Positions 8,003 through 17,035 of a DNA stretch of 64,000 bases are shown piece by piece (position 1 is the first letter of the stretch; the number at the start of each line of letters is the position of its first letter). Made by a program: the position numbers and the translations under genes. Under the pieces are notes generated by a model. That model saw only the letters and a list, made by a program, of their open reading frames with translations, ran no database searches and had not been told where the DNA came from. Origin of the DNA: CAYHHI01 sp964356335 (GTDB taxonomy: Bacteria; Arandabacterota; Arandabacteria; Arandabacterales; Arandabacteraceae); contig CAYHHI010000011.1 in the NCBI GenBank assembly GCA_964356335.1, positions 12,203 through 76,202 of the forward strand, read 5' to 3'.

Positions 8003-9160
8003 TTGCACATCCAGAAAATTCAACTCACAAATTTCAGGAACTTCGCTGATGCCGATGTAGAGTTCGCAGAGAATCGTAACCTCATCCTCGGTGCCAACGC
8101 TCAGGGAAAGACCAACCTCCTCGAGGCCATTCATGTTCTGGGCTTCGGGCGCTCGCACAGGGATCGCAAGGATCAGAATCTCGTCAAGTTCGGCGAGGCT
8201 TTCTACCGCGTGGAGGGCATCTTCCAGCACATCGGCGTGAGAACCACGATCGAGGTCGCCTACGCCGAGGATCGCAAGCGCATGAAGGTAAATTCCAAGG
8301 AGGCAAAGCCCACAAGCCTGATCGGGCTTGCGCCTGTGGTCGTCTCCTCACCCGATGATATCGATCTCATCAAGAGATCTCCCGGATACCGGCGGGCTTT
8401 TCTCGACATGGCGCTCTCGCAAGTGAGCAGGGAATATCTTACCACGCTTCAGCGTTATGCACGGGCGCTCGCGCAGCGGAACGTGCTGCTGAAGCGCGCG
8501 CAGGGTGGGAGGGCAGGAAGGGGGGAGACAGATGTTTGGGATGAGGCCATCGTGGATCTGGGCGAGCGAATCGTGACTGCGCGTGTGGCATTTCTTGCGG
8601 AGATTCGGCCGCGGGTCGAGGAGAACTCTGGCCTCATAAGCGGTGTCGCGAGCAAGATAGAACTGATCTACGAACCGAGGGGTTACAGGCTGGGCATCGG
8701 GGAACGTACGGGGGGAGAAGATAGTGACACCGAGGGGAAGGGGGGACATGGTGGTAATGGGGGTGGTGTGAGGGAGGGTTTGAGGGAAGCCCTCCGTAAC
8801 AACAGGCACCTCGAGCTTGTCCGAGGCTTCACGCTCTTCGGGCCGCACGTTGATGATTTCAAATTCATTTGCGATGGGAAGGACATGAGGCTTTTTGGCT
8901 CGGAGGGAGAGCAGCGGACATCGGTTCTGGCGCTTCGGTGCGCGGAGGTCACGATCATAAAGGCGAAGGTTGACTACTATCCGATCGTCCTCCTGGATGA
9001 TGTGTTCGCCGAGCTCGATGAGGATCGCAGCCGGGCACTTACATCTTTAATTTCGGAGTTTGATCAGATAGTATTGACGTCATCGAGACCCGGCGCACTT
9101 GGAGACGACGGGATGCGCAAAATCGTTGTCGCCGATGGCAGGATAACCTACAGTGGCTGA
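8003..9160 (+). CDS. recF: DNA replication and repair protein RecF
   Basis: SMC-like ATPase that loads RecA at gaps with RecO and RecR. It has 385 residues. It starts HIQKIQLTNFRNFADADVEF and has Walker A GANAQGKT at 30-37. The ABC-type signature region reads GSEGEQRTSVLALRCAEV, and Walker B/D-loop reads VLLDDVFAELD near 329. TTG is the start; no better codon is available. Odd feature: residues about 232-262 (8697-8790) are a Gly/Glu-rich insertion encoded by an almost pure purine run. A smaller GGGAGG run at 8506-8530 encodes GGRAGRGET. Both lie outside the ATPase motifs, so function is probably kept. Confidence 0.95.
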   Translation: MHIQKIQLTNFRNFADADVEFAENRNLILGANAQGKTNLLEAIHVLGFGRSHRDRKDQNLVKFGEAFYRVEGIFQHIGVRTTIEVAYAEDRKRMKVNSKEAKPTSLIGLAPVVVSSPDDIDLIKRSPGYRRAFLDMALSQVSREYLTTLQRYARALAQRNVLLKRAQGGRAGRGETDVWDEAIVDLGERIVTARVAFLAEIRPRVEENSGLISGVASKIELIYEPRGYRLGIGERTGGEDSDTEGKGGHGGNGGGVREGLREALRNNRHLELVRGFTLFGPHVDDFKFICDGKDMRLFGSEGEQRTSVLALRCAEVTIIKAKVDYYPIVLLDDVFAELDEDRSRALTSLISEFDQIVLTSSRPGALGDDGMRKIVVADGRITYSG

Positions 9161-9473
9161 GCCCGAGAGAATCGCGAGCATCCTCGAAAGACTGACCGCA
9201 CGCATGGGAATTACATCTCGACTCGAGAATGAAAAGGCAGTAGTTTTATGGGAGGAGGCGGTAGGTGAGACTATCGCCCGCAGGGCAGGCGCAGTTTCCT
9301 CGAAGGGCGGGAAGCTATTTGTGGTCGTCGAGAATTCTGCATGGCTCCAGGAACTCGCCCTGATGAAGGAAGGTATCATAGAGAAGATCAATTCGCTTGC
9401 AGGAAAGCCGGTTGTTGAGGACATAATTTTCCGAATAGGTGCTCCAAGTAAGGAGAAGTCGAATGGCGGATAA
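9153..9473 (+). CDS. dciA: DciA-like (DUF721) replicative-helicase loader
   Basis: A 106-residue DUF721 protein. DciA proteins are the ancestral helicase operators that help load DnaB in bacteria lacking DnaC/DnaI. The diagnostic block VVLWEEAVGETIARRAGAVS is present, followed by GGKLFVVVENSAWLQELALM and INSLAGKPVVEDIIFRIG. GTG at 9153 overlaps the recF end by 8 nt, and the 3' end overlaps gyrB by 11 nt, so recF-dciA-gyrB are translationally linked. The position between recF and gyrB is conserved in many genomes. Confidence 0.88.
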   Translation: MAEPERIASILERLTARMGITSRLENEKAVVLWEEAVGETIARRAGAVSSKGGKLFVVVENSAWLQELALMKEGIIEKINSLAGKPVVEDIIFRIGAPSKEKSNGG

Positions 9474-11499
9474 GCGCAGCCAGAAGAAAGACATCGCCGA
9501 AGAAGATAGCGTAAAGGATGCTGAAGACACGAAAGACACCAAAGCCGTGGAAGCTGTGAACTCCGCTGAGGCAGCTGCGGATGCTGCTGCCAAGCGCGCC
9601 GGCGCCGAAGAGTACGATGCCAAGAAGATCACGGTCCTGAAGGGGCTCGACGCGGTGCGAAAGCGCCCCGCGATGTACATCGGCAGCACAGGCCCCCGCG
9701 GCCTTCACCATCTCGTATACGAGGTCGTCGATAACTCGATCGATGAGTGCCTGGCGGGCTTCTGCAAGAAAATAACGGTGATGCTGCACAAGGATGGGAG
9801 CGCATCGGTTGAGGACGATGGGCGAGGGATTCCCACGGACATGCATCCCTCGCAGAAGCGGCCTGCGGTCGAGGTTGTGATGACCATGCTTCACGCCGGC
9901 GGCAAGTTCGATCAGAAGGCGTACCGGGTCTCAGGCGGGCTTCACGGGGTGGGCGTCTCGGTTGTCAATGCGCTCTCGGAGTGGCTGGAAGTGCAGATCT
10001 TCCGTGATGGGAAGATCTACAAGCAGAGATACAAACAGGGGAAGCCCACCACCGATCTCACGATAGAGGGGAAGACGGAAAAGACCGGCACTGTGGTGAG
10101 ATTCATGCCCGATCGCACCATCTTCGAGGAGGGCGAATTCAGCTTCGACAATCTCTCCCAGCGCCTGCGCGAGCTCGCGTTTCTCAACAAGGGCGTGCAG
10201 ATCGAGATTGCTGACGAGCGCACCAAGAAGGAGCACGTCTTCAAGTATGAAGGAGGCGTGGTTTCGTTTGTCGAATTCCTCAATGAGAATAAGAACACCT
10301 TGAATCCCAAGGTAATCTACTTCCAGCGGCAGCGCGACGAGATCATGGTCGAGGTGGGAATCCAGTATAACGATGGTTATGTGGAGAACATCTTCAGCTT
10401 CGTAAACAGCATAAGCACCCATGAGGGCGGAACCCATCTGATCGGTTTCAAGACCGGCCTCACCAGGACCCTCAACTCCTACGGCCAGAAGGCCAATCTC
10501 TTCAAGAACGGCGACTTCACGCTTGCGGGGGAAGATGTGCGCGAGGGGCTGACTGCGGTCCTTAGCGTGATGATGGCCAACCCCCAGTTCGAGGGACAGA
10601 CCAAGACCAAGTTGGGCAACAGCGAAGTCCGGGGGCTTGTCGAGTCCGCGGTGAGCGAAGGTCTCGCCGAATTTTTTGAAGAGAACCCCGGCGTCACCAG
10701 GTTAATGATTGAGAAGTGCGTTGTGGCAGCGCGCTCTCGCGACGCGGCGCGCAAGGCGCGCGAACTCACCCGTAAGAAGTCGGCGCTCGAGACGGGCACG
10801 CTACCCGGGAAACTCGCCGACTGTAGCGTGAGCGATCCGAAGTTGAGCGAGCTCTATCTCGTTGAGGGGGATTCGGCGGGCGGCTCGGCCAAGCAGGGGC
10901 GCGACCGACAATTCCAGGCGATCCTGCCTCTGCGCGGGAAGATCCTCAACGTTGAGAAATCGCCGCTTGATCGCGTGCTCTCCAACGAAGAAATCAAGAT
11001 GATGATAACGGCAGTGGGAACGGGGATCGGCGAGGAGGATTTCACCCTTGAGAAACTACGTTATCACAAAGTGATCATCATGACCGATGCCGATATTGAC
11101 GGGGCTCACATCCGTACCCTGCTCCTCACGTTCTTCTACAGGCATATGGCGGGGCTCTTGAAGAACGGCCACATCTATATCGCGCAGCCGCCGCTGTATC
11201 GGCTCAAGAAAGGCAAGACCGAGATCTATGCTTACAATGATGAGGAGCGAGACCGCAATCTTGAGAGGCTTGGACGGAAGGGCGTGATGGTGCAGCGCTA
11301 CAAGGGCCTCGGCGAGATGAATCCTGAGCAGCTCTGGAAGACCACGATGGATCCCGAGAGGCGAACGATCTTGAAGGTCATGCTCGAGGACGCCGTCGAG
11401 GCGGACAGGATATTCACGATCTTGATGGGTGATAAGGTCGAGCCCAGGAGGAAGTTCATCGAGGAGAATGCGAAGAACGTCAAGAACCTTGATGCGTAG
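9463..11499 (+). CDS. gyrB: DNA gyrase subunit B
   Basis: ATPase subunit of gyrase, 678 residues. GHKL ATPase motifs include VYEVVDNSIDECLAG, VEDDGRGIPTD and GLHGVGVSVVNAL. The Toprim domain has LYLVEGDSAGGSAKQGRDR and IIMTDADIDGAHIRTLLL, and the tail has QRYKGLGEMNPEQLW. ATG at 9463 preceded by AAGGAG is chosen; an earlier in-frame TTG at 9439 lacks a good ribosome site. There is a ~50-residue Lys/Glu/Ala-rich N-terminal extension before the core begins at ITVLKGLDAVRKRPAMYIG. gyrA lies 8 kb away rather than adjacent. Confidence 0.97.
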   Translation: MADKRSQKKDIAEEDSVKDAEDTKDTKAVEAVNSAEAAADAAAKRAGAEEYDAKKITVLKGLDAVRKRPAMYIGSTGPRGLHHLVYEVVDNSIDECLAGFCKKITVMLHKDGSASVEDDGRGIPTDMHPSQKRPAVEVVMTMLHAGGKFDQKAYRVSGGLHGVGVSVVNALSEWLEVQIFRDGKIYKQRYKQGKPTTDLTIEGKTEKTGTVVRFMPDRTIFEEGEFSFDNLSQRLRELAFLNKGVQIEIADERTKKEHVFKYEGGVVSFVEFLNENKNTLNPKVIYFQRQRDEIMVEVGIQYNDGYVENIFSFVNSISTHEGGTHLIGFKTGLTRTLNSYGQKANLFKNGDFTLAGEDVREGLTAVLSVMMANPQFEGQTKTKLGNSEVRGLVESAVSEGLAEFFEENPGVTRLMIEKCVVAARSRDAARKARELTRKKSALETGTLPGKLADCSVSDPKLSELYLVEGDSAGGSAKQGRDRQFQAILPLRGKILNVEKSPLDRVLSNEEIKMMITAVGTGIGEEDFTLEKLRYHKVIIMTDADIDGAHIRTLLLTFFYRHMAGLLKNGHIYIAQPPLYRLKKGKTEIYAYNDEERDRNLERLGRKGVMVQRYKGLGEMNPEQLWKTTMDPERRTILKVMLEDAVEADRIFTILMGDKVEPRRKFIEENAKNVKNLDA

Positions 11500-11548
11500 G
11501 AACGATGGAGAGAACTGATTTGTGAGTCTGATGACTAGGAGGCGTGGC

Positions 11549-12520
11549 ATGAGAAGCAGAGGGTTTGCGGGTCTGGCGGTTTTGGTCTTTGGGGCGTTAC
11601 TCGTCGCACCCCCGCTTGCCCGGGCGGATCTCGTCGTTAAGGAGAGGGTTGAGACCCAGGGTTTCATGGGTATGTGGACGTCCAGGGGCACCGAGACCAG
11701 CTACATAAAAGGGGAGAAGATCAGAAACGAAAGCGAAACTAAAACCGAGGGCGGGATGCCGGGCATGATGCCGGGTGGAATGCCCAAGGCGGTCTCAATA
11801 ATGAGGCTGGACAAAGGCTTGACCTGGATCGTCAACGATGCTGACAGTACGTACCAAGAAATCACGATGAAGCAGCTCACCGATACGCTTGCCTCGATCA
11901 CAAAGGATGCCAAACAACCCCCGATAAAGGTCAAAGAAGTCACCGTCAAGAAAACGGGCGAGACCAAGACGATCGCTGGCTACAAGTGCGATGGCGTGCT
12001 CGTTAAAGTAGCTATCGAGAGCATCGACGATCAAAAACCGATGACTTTTGAGAGCCAGACGCTCCTGTGGACAACGCCCCAGGTCAAGGATCTGGAGGAG
12101 CTCAGCAAGTTCTGGGACAGGCTTTGGGAGGAATCCATGGCGTCCATGGAGAATTCCCAGATGAGCGATTTCATAAAGCCGATGTGGGAGAAGATGAAGG
12201 CTGTGGAGGGCGTAATACTCGGGATGGAGATGACACTCCCCAATCTCATGGGAGGCATCAGCGGGCAAGACAAGGACGAAATGAAAGAAGCCATGAAGAT
12301 GATGAAGCAATATATGAAGGGTGCGAAGGGTGGGGAAGAAGGCGGGGAGGCGGCCAAGGAGCCCGAGAGCGACGGGATGAAGATGACCCGCGAAATAACC
12401 TCCATATCCAAGAGCAAGCTGAATGATTCCCTGTTTGAGATACCTGCAGGTTACAAGAAGAGCAGTCAATCAATGATGGAGATGTACAAGCCCAAGGGTG
12501 GCATGCCGGCTAAGCCGTAA
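11549..12520 (+). CDS. secreted DUF4412-like protein of unknown function
   Basis: A 323-residue exported protein. The signal peptide is at 1-26 (FAGLAVLVFGALLVAPPLARA). The mature part begins DLVVKERVETQGFMGMWTSRG and contains GEKIRNESETKT, LDKGLTWIVNDADSTYQEI and TIAGYKCDGVLVK, a pattern typical of DUF4412. It is rich in Met, including a GMPGMMPGGMPK run. ATG at 11549 is preferred to upstream GTG/ATG because AGGAGG lies 6 nt before it. It follows gyrB by 49 nt and may be cotranscribed. No enzymatic motif is seen; a periplasmic or outer-membrane lipid-linked role is only a guess. Confidence 0.7.
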   Translation: MRSRGFAGLAVLVFGALLVAPPLARADLVVKERVETQGFMGMWTSRGTETSYIKGEKIRNESETKTEGGMPGMMPGGMPKAVSIMRLDKGLTWIVNDADSTYQEITMKQLTDTLASITKDAKQPPIKVKEVTVKKTGETKTIAGYKCDGVLVKVAIESIDDQKPMTFESQTLLWTTPQVKDLEELSKFWDRLWEESMASMENSQMSDFIKPMWEKMKAVEGVILGMEMTLPNLMGGISGQDKDEMKEAMKMMKQYMKGAKGGEEGGEAAKEPESDGMKMTREITSISKSKLNDSLFEIPAGYKKSSQSMMEMYKPKGGMPAKP

Positions 12521-12653
12521 GGGCTGTCAGGCGACGGATTAGGATCTGGCTCTTGACGGTCCTCGCGGTCATCGCAGTTCGAGGCAACAACGAAGGTCGC
12601 CCTCGAGGACCCTAAGAGCGCTAGATTTAAGGTGATAATGGTTGGATTTACGG

Positions 12654-12681
12654 GGGCTCCGGGCCGGGAAGGCCGGAGCCC
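12654..12681. terminator. GC-rich hairpin between convergent genes
   Basis: Perfect 9-bp stem GGGCTCCGG / CCGGAGCCC with a 10-nt loop in the 310-bp gap between two convergent genes (11549-12520 and dnaJ). There is no T-tract, so intrinsic termination is uncertain. Nothing else recognisable lies in this gap. Confidence 0.45.
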
Positions 12682-12830
12682 TCAGCATGTCACGAGGCTG
12701 GGTCCGCGGCTGGATATATGCGGGACAATACATATAACGCAACATGCATATGATGGCCCCTGGTCGGGCCCTCCTTGGGTTACGACACGGCCCTCTTGGG
12801 GCGCACCGGCACGTGCGCTTGGGGCACCTC

Positions 12831-13991
12831 TCAGTGCTTGAGATCGAGGGCTTCGGAAAGCGTCTCAAAGAGTTTCCGGGATTGGGGGTCGAGGTGCTTG
12901 GGTATCTCGACGTTTACGGACACGAGCTGATCGCCGACCTGGCCGCCGACTTCGGCACCAAGACTCTTTAACCTGAAGGTTGTGCCGGGCTGTGTCCCTG
13001 GTGGGATTTTAAGAAGTGCCTTCTTGTCGTCGAGGGTGCGAACCCGAATCTTCGATCCGAGCACAGCCTGGGCGAGATTGATCTTGACATCGCAATACAC
13101 GTTGGCGCCCCTGCGCTTGAAGAACCTATCTCCTGCGACTTTGACTGCGATGATGAGGTCGCCGGGCGGACCGCCTGATGCCCCTGGTTGGCCCTGTCCC
13201 TTCAAGCGTATCTTGCCGCCGTCCTCGATGCCCTTTGGGATCGTGACCGAGAGGCGCTTCAAGGCGGAAACCTGACCGGATCCGGCGCAGTTGGCGCACG
13301 GCTCAGAAACTATCTCTCCTCGGCCGTAGCAACGCGGACACGGGCGGCTAACCGCAAAGGCGCCCTGAGAAACTGAAACCATGCCGCTGCCGCCGCACTG
13401 CGGGCACTTCGTGACCTTTGATCCCGGCTCGGCCCCACTTCCGTGGCAGCGGTCGCAGGTCGCATTCTTAGAGAGGCTAATCACTGTCTTGCCACCCTTC
13501 ATGGCGACCTCGAAGGGAACTTCCACCTCGGCATACAGGTCCTCGCCCTGCTGGGGTCCGTATCGCTCCTGCCGGAATCTGCCGCCGCGATCGAAGATGT
13601 TTGAGAAGATACTGCCCAGATCACCAAGACCGCCAACATCCTCGAAGGTGAACGCCTGATCTCCCGCGCCGCGGCCGCCCGCGCGAGCACCACCGCCCCC
13701 GCGGGCGAATTGCCCCAAGAGGTCATTGATGTCGAAACCCTGGTAGGCGCCACCACCGCGGTAGCCTGCACTCGCGAACTGCCGCATGTCCTCATATTGC
13801 TTCCGCTTCTTGGGGTCGCTCAAGATTTCGTGGGCTTCGTTTATCTCTTTGAATTTATCCGCGGCCTTCGGATCGCCGGGATTAGAGTCAGGATGGAATT
13901 TCTTCGCGAGCCTCCGGTAGGCCTTCTTGATGTCTTCCTTGGTGGCAGACTCGCCGACACCAAGTATCTGATAGTAATCCTTCTGCGCCAT
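12831..13991 (-). CDS. dnaJ: molecular chaperone DnaJ (type I Hsp40)
   Basis: Hsp70 cochaperone, 386 residues. The J domain has DYYQILGVGESATKEDIKKA and the HPD tripeptide near residue 34. A Gly/Phe-rich region follows (about 78-110). Four zinc-binding CxxCxGxG repeats are seen: CDRCHGSG, CPQCGGSG, CPRCYGRG and CANCAGSG. The C-terminal substrate-binding beta domains include FKRRGANVYCDVKINLAQAV and LKIPPGTQPGTTFRLKSLG. The ribosome site GAGGG precedes the ATG. dnaK and grpE are not adjacent, so dnaJ is probably monocistronic from its own promoter. Confidence 0.96.
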   Translation of the reverse strand: MAQKDYYQILGVGESATKEDIKKAYRRLAKKFHPDSNPGDPKAADKFKEINEAHEILSDPKKRKQYEDMRQFASAGYRGGGAYQGFDINDLLGQFARGGGGARAGGRGAGDQAFTFEDVGGLGDLGSIFSNIFDRGGRFRQERYGPQQGEDLYAEVEVPFEVAMKGGKTVISLSKNATCDRCHGSGAEPGSKVTKCPQCGGSGMVSVSQGAFAVSRPCPRCYGRGEIVSEPCANCAGSGQVSALKRLSVTIPKGIEDGGKIRLKGQGQPGASGGPPGDLIIAVKVAGDRFFKRRGANVYCDVKINLAQAVLGSKIRVRTLDDKKALLKIPPGTQPGTTFRLKSLGAEVGGQVGDQLVSVNVEIPKHLDPQSRKLFETLSEALDLKH

Positions 13992-14011
13992 CTTATGTCC
14001 CTCGCAGATAG

Positions 14012-14040
14012 AGTATAAGAGGGAGGCAGTGCGAAGTCAA
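14012..14040 (-). promoter_or_regulatory. sigma-70 type promoter of dnaJ
   Basis: Read leftward: TTGACT (14035-14040), 17-bp spacer, TATACT (14012-14017), 20 nt before the dnaJ ATG. This is a vegetative-type promoter; no CIRCE-like inverted repeat is seen next to it. Confidence 0.72.
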
Positions 14041-14102
14041 ATCACATAGGCAGGGCACGGGCAATCCGCCGCTTCGGCTGCCCTGGATGGAGTCTCTGGT
14101 GC

Positions 14103-14198
14103 CTCGCGGGCGGAAGCCCTTCGGTTAGAACTGCATGCCCTTCGGGCCATCCGCCTGCTCTGCCTCTTTGGGGCACCCTCGCGGGCGGAAGCCCTTCG
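14103..14198. repeat. 21-bp direct repeat pair in the dnaJ upstream gap
   Basis: CTCGCGGGCGGAAGCCCTTCG occurs exactly at 14103-14123 and 14178-14198, 75 bp apart. Each copy can fold (CGGGC...GCCCT). The surrounding 600-bp gap (13992-14595) has many short GC-rich hairpins and no gene. Confidence 0.75.
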
Positions 14199-14364
14199 CT
14201 CAAGGGCTCGGCGCCGGTGGCCCTTGCTGCGATACTACACTTGCTTCGGGCCAGCCGTCACCTCGCTGCCGAATTGGGTGAGGCGAGGGAGTGGGGTTGA
14301 TGTGGAGGCGAATGTGGGCTTGAGCCCAGGGCCGCCACGCGACGCCGCCAATGCGACGTTCCGA

Positions 14365-14393
14365 TTGACTTGAGCCGCATGGCGTGGTAAAAT
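14365..14393 (+). promoter_or_regulatory. candidate promoter for the secreted duplicated protein
   Basis: TTGACT (14365-14370), 17-bp spacer, TAAAAT (14388-14393). It points to the gene starting at 14596, leaving a leader of about 195 nt. Confidence 0.55.
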
Positions 14394-14595
14394 GTCGTCG
14401 CATTTGAAGTAGAGTGGGCTATCACGAGGTGTAGTAATTGAGGCTTCGGGAAGAATGGATATTTGCGCGAGGCTGGTTCGAACGTACGGGGATTCGGGTT
14501 TGTGGTAACGGCGGTGGGGGCCAGCTCCAGGCCAAGTGGGGCTGCCGGGACCGCTTAAGTCACTTGATCTTTCACAAGCAGGAAGGGAGGTTAGT

Positions 14596-16791
14596 ATGGC
14601 ACGCAGGCTAATGTTGCTTTGCCTAGTTGCATTCCTGGCATTACCTCTGGCTGCGAGTGCCGACTGGGACCAGAGCCAGCCGGCCAAGTGGGTGCAGTAT
14701 CCTGATTTGGCAGAGATGGGCATCGATGTGAATTCCTCCCAGCAATTCATTCTGGCCGATGATTTCCTATGCACGGAGACCGGTCGCATCACTGATATTC
14801 ACATTTGGGGCTCGTGGCGCAATGACTACTTGCCGTTTGGGAACCCCAATGGTGTGATCTTCACGCTCAGCATCCATGCCGATATCCCCGCTGGCACTGG
14901 AACTCCCAGCATGCCCGGCGAGGTACTCTGGTATAAGAGATTCCAGCAGGGTGAGTTCACCTCCAGGATCTGGCAGGGGGGGATATACGAGGGTTGGATG
15001 GATCCCCCGAACATGTATTTTTTCCCCGGCGATTATACTTGCTGGCAGTACAACTTCTTCATTCCCCCGGCCGAGGCCTTTCGCCAGGTGGGATCATCCA
15101 CCAACCCCGTCGTGTATTGGCTGGATGTTAAGGCCGAGCCTGCTGATCCTCAGGCCTTCTTCGGCTGGAAGACTTCTCCGAACAACTGGAACGATGACGC
15201 TGTCTACGGTGTGGGGTGGGAACCCTACCAGGGTCCTTGGGGAGAGCTCAGGTATCCGCTGGGCCACCCGTATGAGGGTAGATCTATTGATCTGGCCTTC
15301 GTAATCACGACCCACCCCGATGAACAGCGCGACTGGGGTGACGCACCCGATGGGGTTGCCGCTCCAGGATATCCTACTCTGGCGGTCAACAACGGCGCCA
15401 ACCATTTGATTGTATCTGGTGCGCCTTGGCTGGGCGACGCCACCGATGCGCCAGACTCTGACCCCGATGGCCAGCCCGATCCCGCTGCTCTTGGCGACGA
15501 CAACGACGGGAACGATGACGAGGATATGATCACGTTACCGCCATTGGTGCAGGGGAAGATGTCCACAATCACGTTCCAGGTGAGTGGTGGGAATGCCTTC
15601 GTAGAGGCTTGGATTGACTTCAACGGCGACAAGATCTGGCAGCATCCGGCCGAGCAGGTTTGTGCCATTGGTCCGGTCGTGCCGGGCTTCTATGCGTTCA
15701 CAGTGACCCCTCCGGCCGGGGCTATCGTTGGGCAGACGTTCGCCCGGTTCCGGGTCAGCTCTGCCGGCGGCCTCCCGCCCTGGGGCCCGGCGATGGATGG
15801 CGAGGTCGAGGATTATGAAGTCTACATCTATGAGCCGCGCAAGTGGCTGCAGGGGCCGGATCTCAGCCCGACGGGGATAGATGTCAATGCGAGCGAACCC
15901 TATATATTGGGCGATGATTTCCTGTGTACCGAAGCCGGCCGCATAGTAGAGATCAGGGTCTGGGGCTCCTGGCTGAATGATTACCTGCCGTTCGGTTATG
16001 ACCCGACCGCTGTGGAGTTCACGCTGAGCTTCCACCGCGATATCCCTTGGTGGCAGAACCCGGATGGGTATAGCATCCCCGGAGAACCCATGTGGCTGTG
16101 GATGGCCCTGGCGGGCCAGTTCACGGTCGAGATTTGGCGCGATGGCATCGATGAAGGCTGGTTCAATCCGCCGCAGAATTACTGGTTCCCCGCTGATCAT
16201 ACGTGCTGGCTTTACACGTTCCAGATTCCGGCGGAGGAGGCTTTCTTCCAGAGCGGCAGCGAGATGGAGCCCATCGTCTACTGGCTTGACGTTCAGGCCA
16301 GGCCTCTTGATCCCAGTGCCCAGTTCGGCTGGAAGACCTCGCTGCATCACTGGAACGACGATGCCGTGTGGGGTACGGGGTTGGAACCCTACTATGGACC
16401 GTGGCGGGAGCTCCGCTATCCGCTTGGCCATCAGTATGTAAATGAGTCGATCAACCTTGCTTTCGGCCTGAAGAATGAACCGACCAGCGGAGTGCCGAAG
16501 ACCGAAGATGAAGGGCTGGGGCTCAATCAGAATCAGCCCAACCCATTCACATCATCGACGACGATCCAGTACGTGCTGCCTGCAGGTGGCGGCGCTGCGA
16601 GAGTCGAGGTGTTCGACGTGACAGGCCGGATGGTCTCCAGGCTCGTTGATGAGACTCAGCCCGGTGGCACGCATTCTGTGCTTTGGAATGGGCGTGACCA
16701 GGCAGGACAGAACGTGGCCTCAGGCGTCTATTTCTGCCGCCTGGCATTCGGTGATCGCGTTCTGACCCGGAGCATGATGTACTTGAAGTAA
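14596..16791 (+). CDS. secreted protein with duplicated domain, GEVED domain and type A sorting tail
   Basis: A 731-residue exported protein. The signal peptide is at 1-22. Two copies of a ~200-residue domain start KWVQYPDLAEMGIDVN (about 29) and KWLQGPDLSPTGIDVN (about 415). Each contains DDFLCTE, GSWxNDYLPF and FGWKTSxxxWNDDAV. Between them is an Asp-rich GEVED-type domain with WGDAPDG, LGDDNDGNDDEDM and EVEDYEVYIYEP. The C-terminal ~80 residues (NQNQPNPFTSSTTIQY ... GVYFCRLAFGDRVLTRSMMYLK) form an FlgD-like/type A sorting domain, implying cell-surface attachment or secretion by a type IX-like route. ATG at 14596 with GGAAGGGAGG before it is preferred over an upstream start that precedes the signal peptide. 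Function unknown. Confidence 0.8.
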   Translation: MARRLMLLCLVAFLALPLAASADWDQSQPAKWVQYPDLAEMGIDVNSSQQFILADDFLCTETGRITDIHIWGSWRNDYLPFGNPNGVIFTLSIHADIPAGTGTPSMPGEVLWYKRFQQGEFTSRIWQGGIYEGWMDPPNMYFFPGDYTCWQYNFFIPPAEAFRQVGSSTNPVVYWLDVKAEPADPQAFFGWKTSPNNWNDDAVYGVGWEPYQGPWGELRYPLGHPYEGRSIDLAFVITTHPDEQRDWGDAPDGVAAPGYPTLAVNNGANHLIVSGAPWLGDATDAPDSDPDGQPDPAALGDDNDGNDDEDMITLPPLVQGKMSTITFQVSGGNAFVEAWIDFNGDKIWQHPAEQVCAIGPVVPGFYAFTVTPPAGAIVGQTFARFRVSSAGGLPPWGPAMDGEVEDYEVYIYEPRKWLQGPDLSPTGIDVNASEPYILGDDFLCTEAGRIVEIRVWGSWLNDYLPFGYDPTAVEFTLSFHRDIPWWQNPDGYSIPGEPMWLWMALAGQFTVEIWRDGIDEGWFNPPQNYWFPADHTCWLYTFQIPAEEAFFQSGSEMEPIVYWLDVQARPLDPSAQFGWKTSLHHWNDDAVWGTGLEPYYGPWRELRYPLGHQYVNESINLAFGLKNEPTSGVPKTEDEGLGLNQNQPNPFTSSTTIQYVLPAGGGAARVEVFDVTGRMVSRLVDETQPGGTHSVLWNGRDQAGQNVASGVYFCRLAFGDRVLTRSMMYLK

Positions 16792-16832
16792 GCAACTGGC
16801 TTATGCTGGCTTTAGCAGGAGATTTGGCGAGA

Positions 16833-16853
16833 CCCCCGCCGCGATGGCGGGGG
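16833..16853 (+). terminator. terminator-like hairpin after the secreted-protein gene
   Basis: CCCCCGCC / GGCGGGGG stem with a 5-nt loop, followed by TTCTCGTGT. Strong stem and short imperfect T-tract, 42 nt past the stop codon. Confidence 0.65.
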
Positions 16854-16900
16854 TTCTCGTGTCTATGGGGATGTCCGCCTGCTCCGGCGTCGTGCCACAC

Positions 16901-17014
16901 CGTTGAATCTGTAGGAAAAGGCTTGAGGTAATCACCGGATCGGCTAGACTAGGCAAGTAAGGTTCTCAAAGGAGGAGCGATGCCGCGCTTCAGAAGGGTT
17001 TTTCTACAGACTCG
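16901..17014. repeat. dispersed repeat, copies A (forward) and C (inverted)
   Basis: Copy A (16901-16950) shares a 50-bp block with copy B at 19301-19350. Its core reads CTGTAGGAAAAGGC. Copy C (about 16988-17014) carries the reverse complement of the core (TTTTTCTACAGACTCG). A and C therefore form an imperfect inverted repeat just before the AT-rich methyltransferase gene. It is likely a miniature mobile element or its debris. Confidence 0.6.
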
Positions 17015-17035
17015 TCAGCCTTCAAGGAGAAGAAA

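Noticed and set aside
14465..14490. GGTTCGAAC string suggesting a tRNA T-arm
   Set aside because: Flanking sequence gives no T-stem or acceptor stem.
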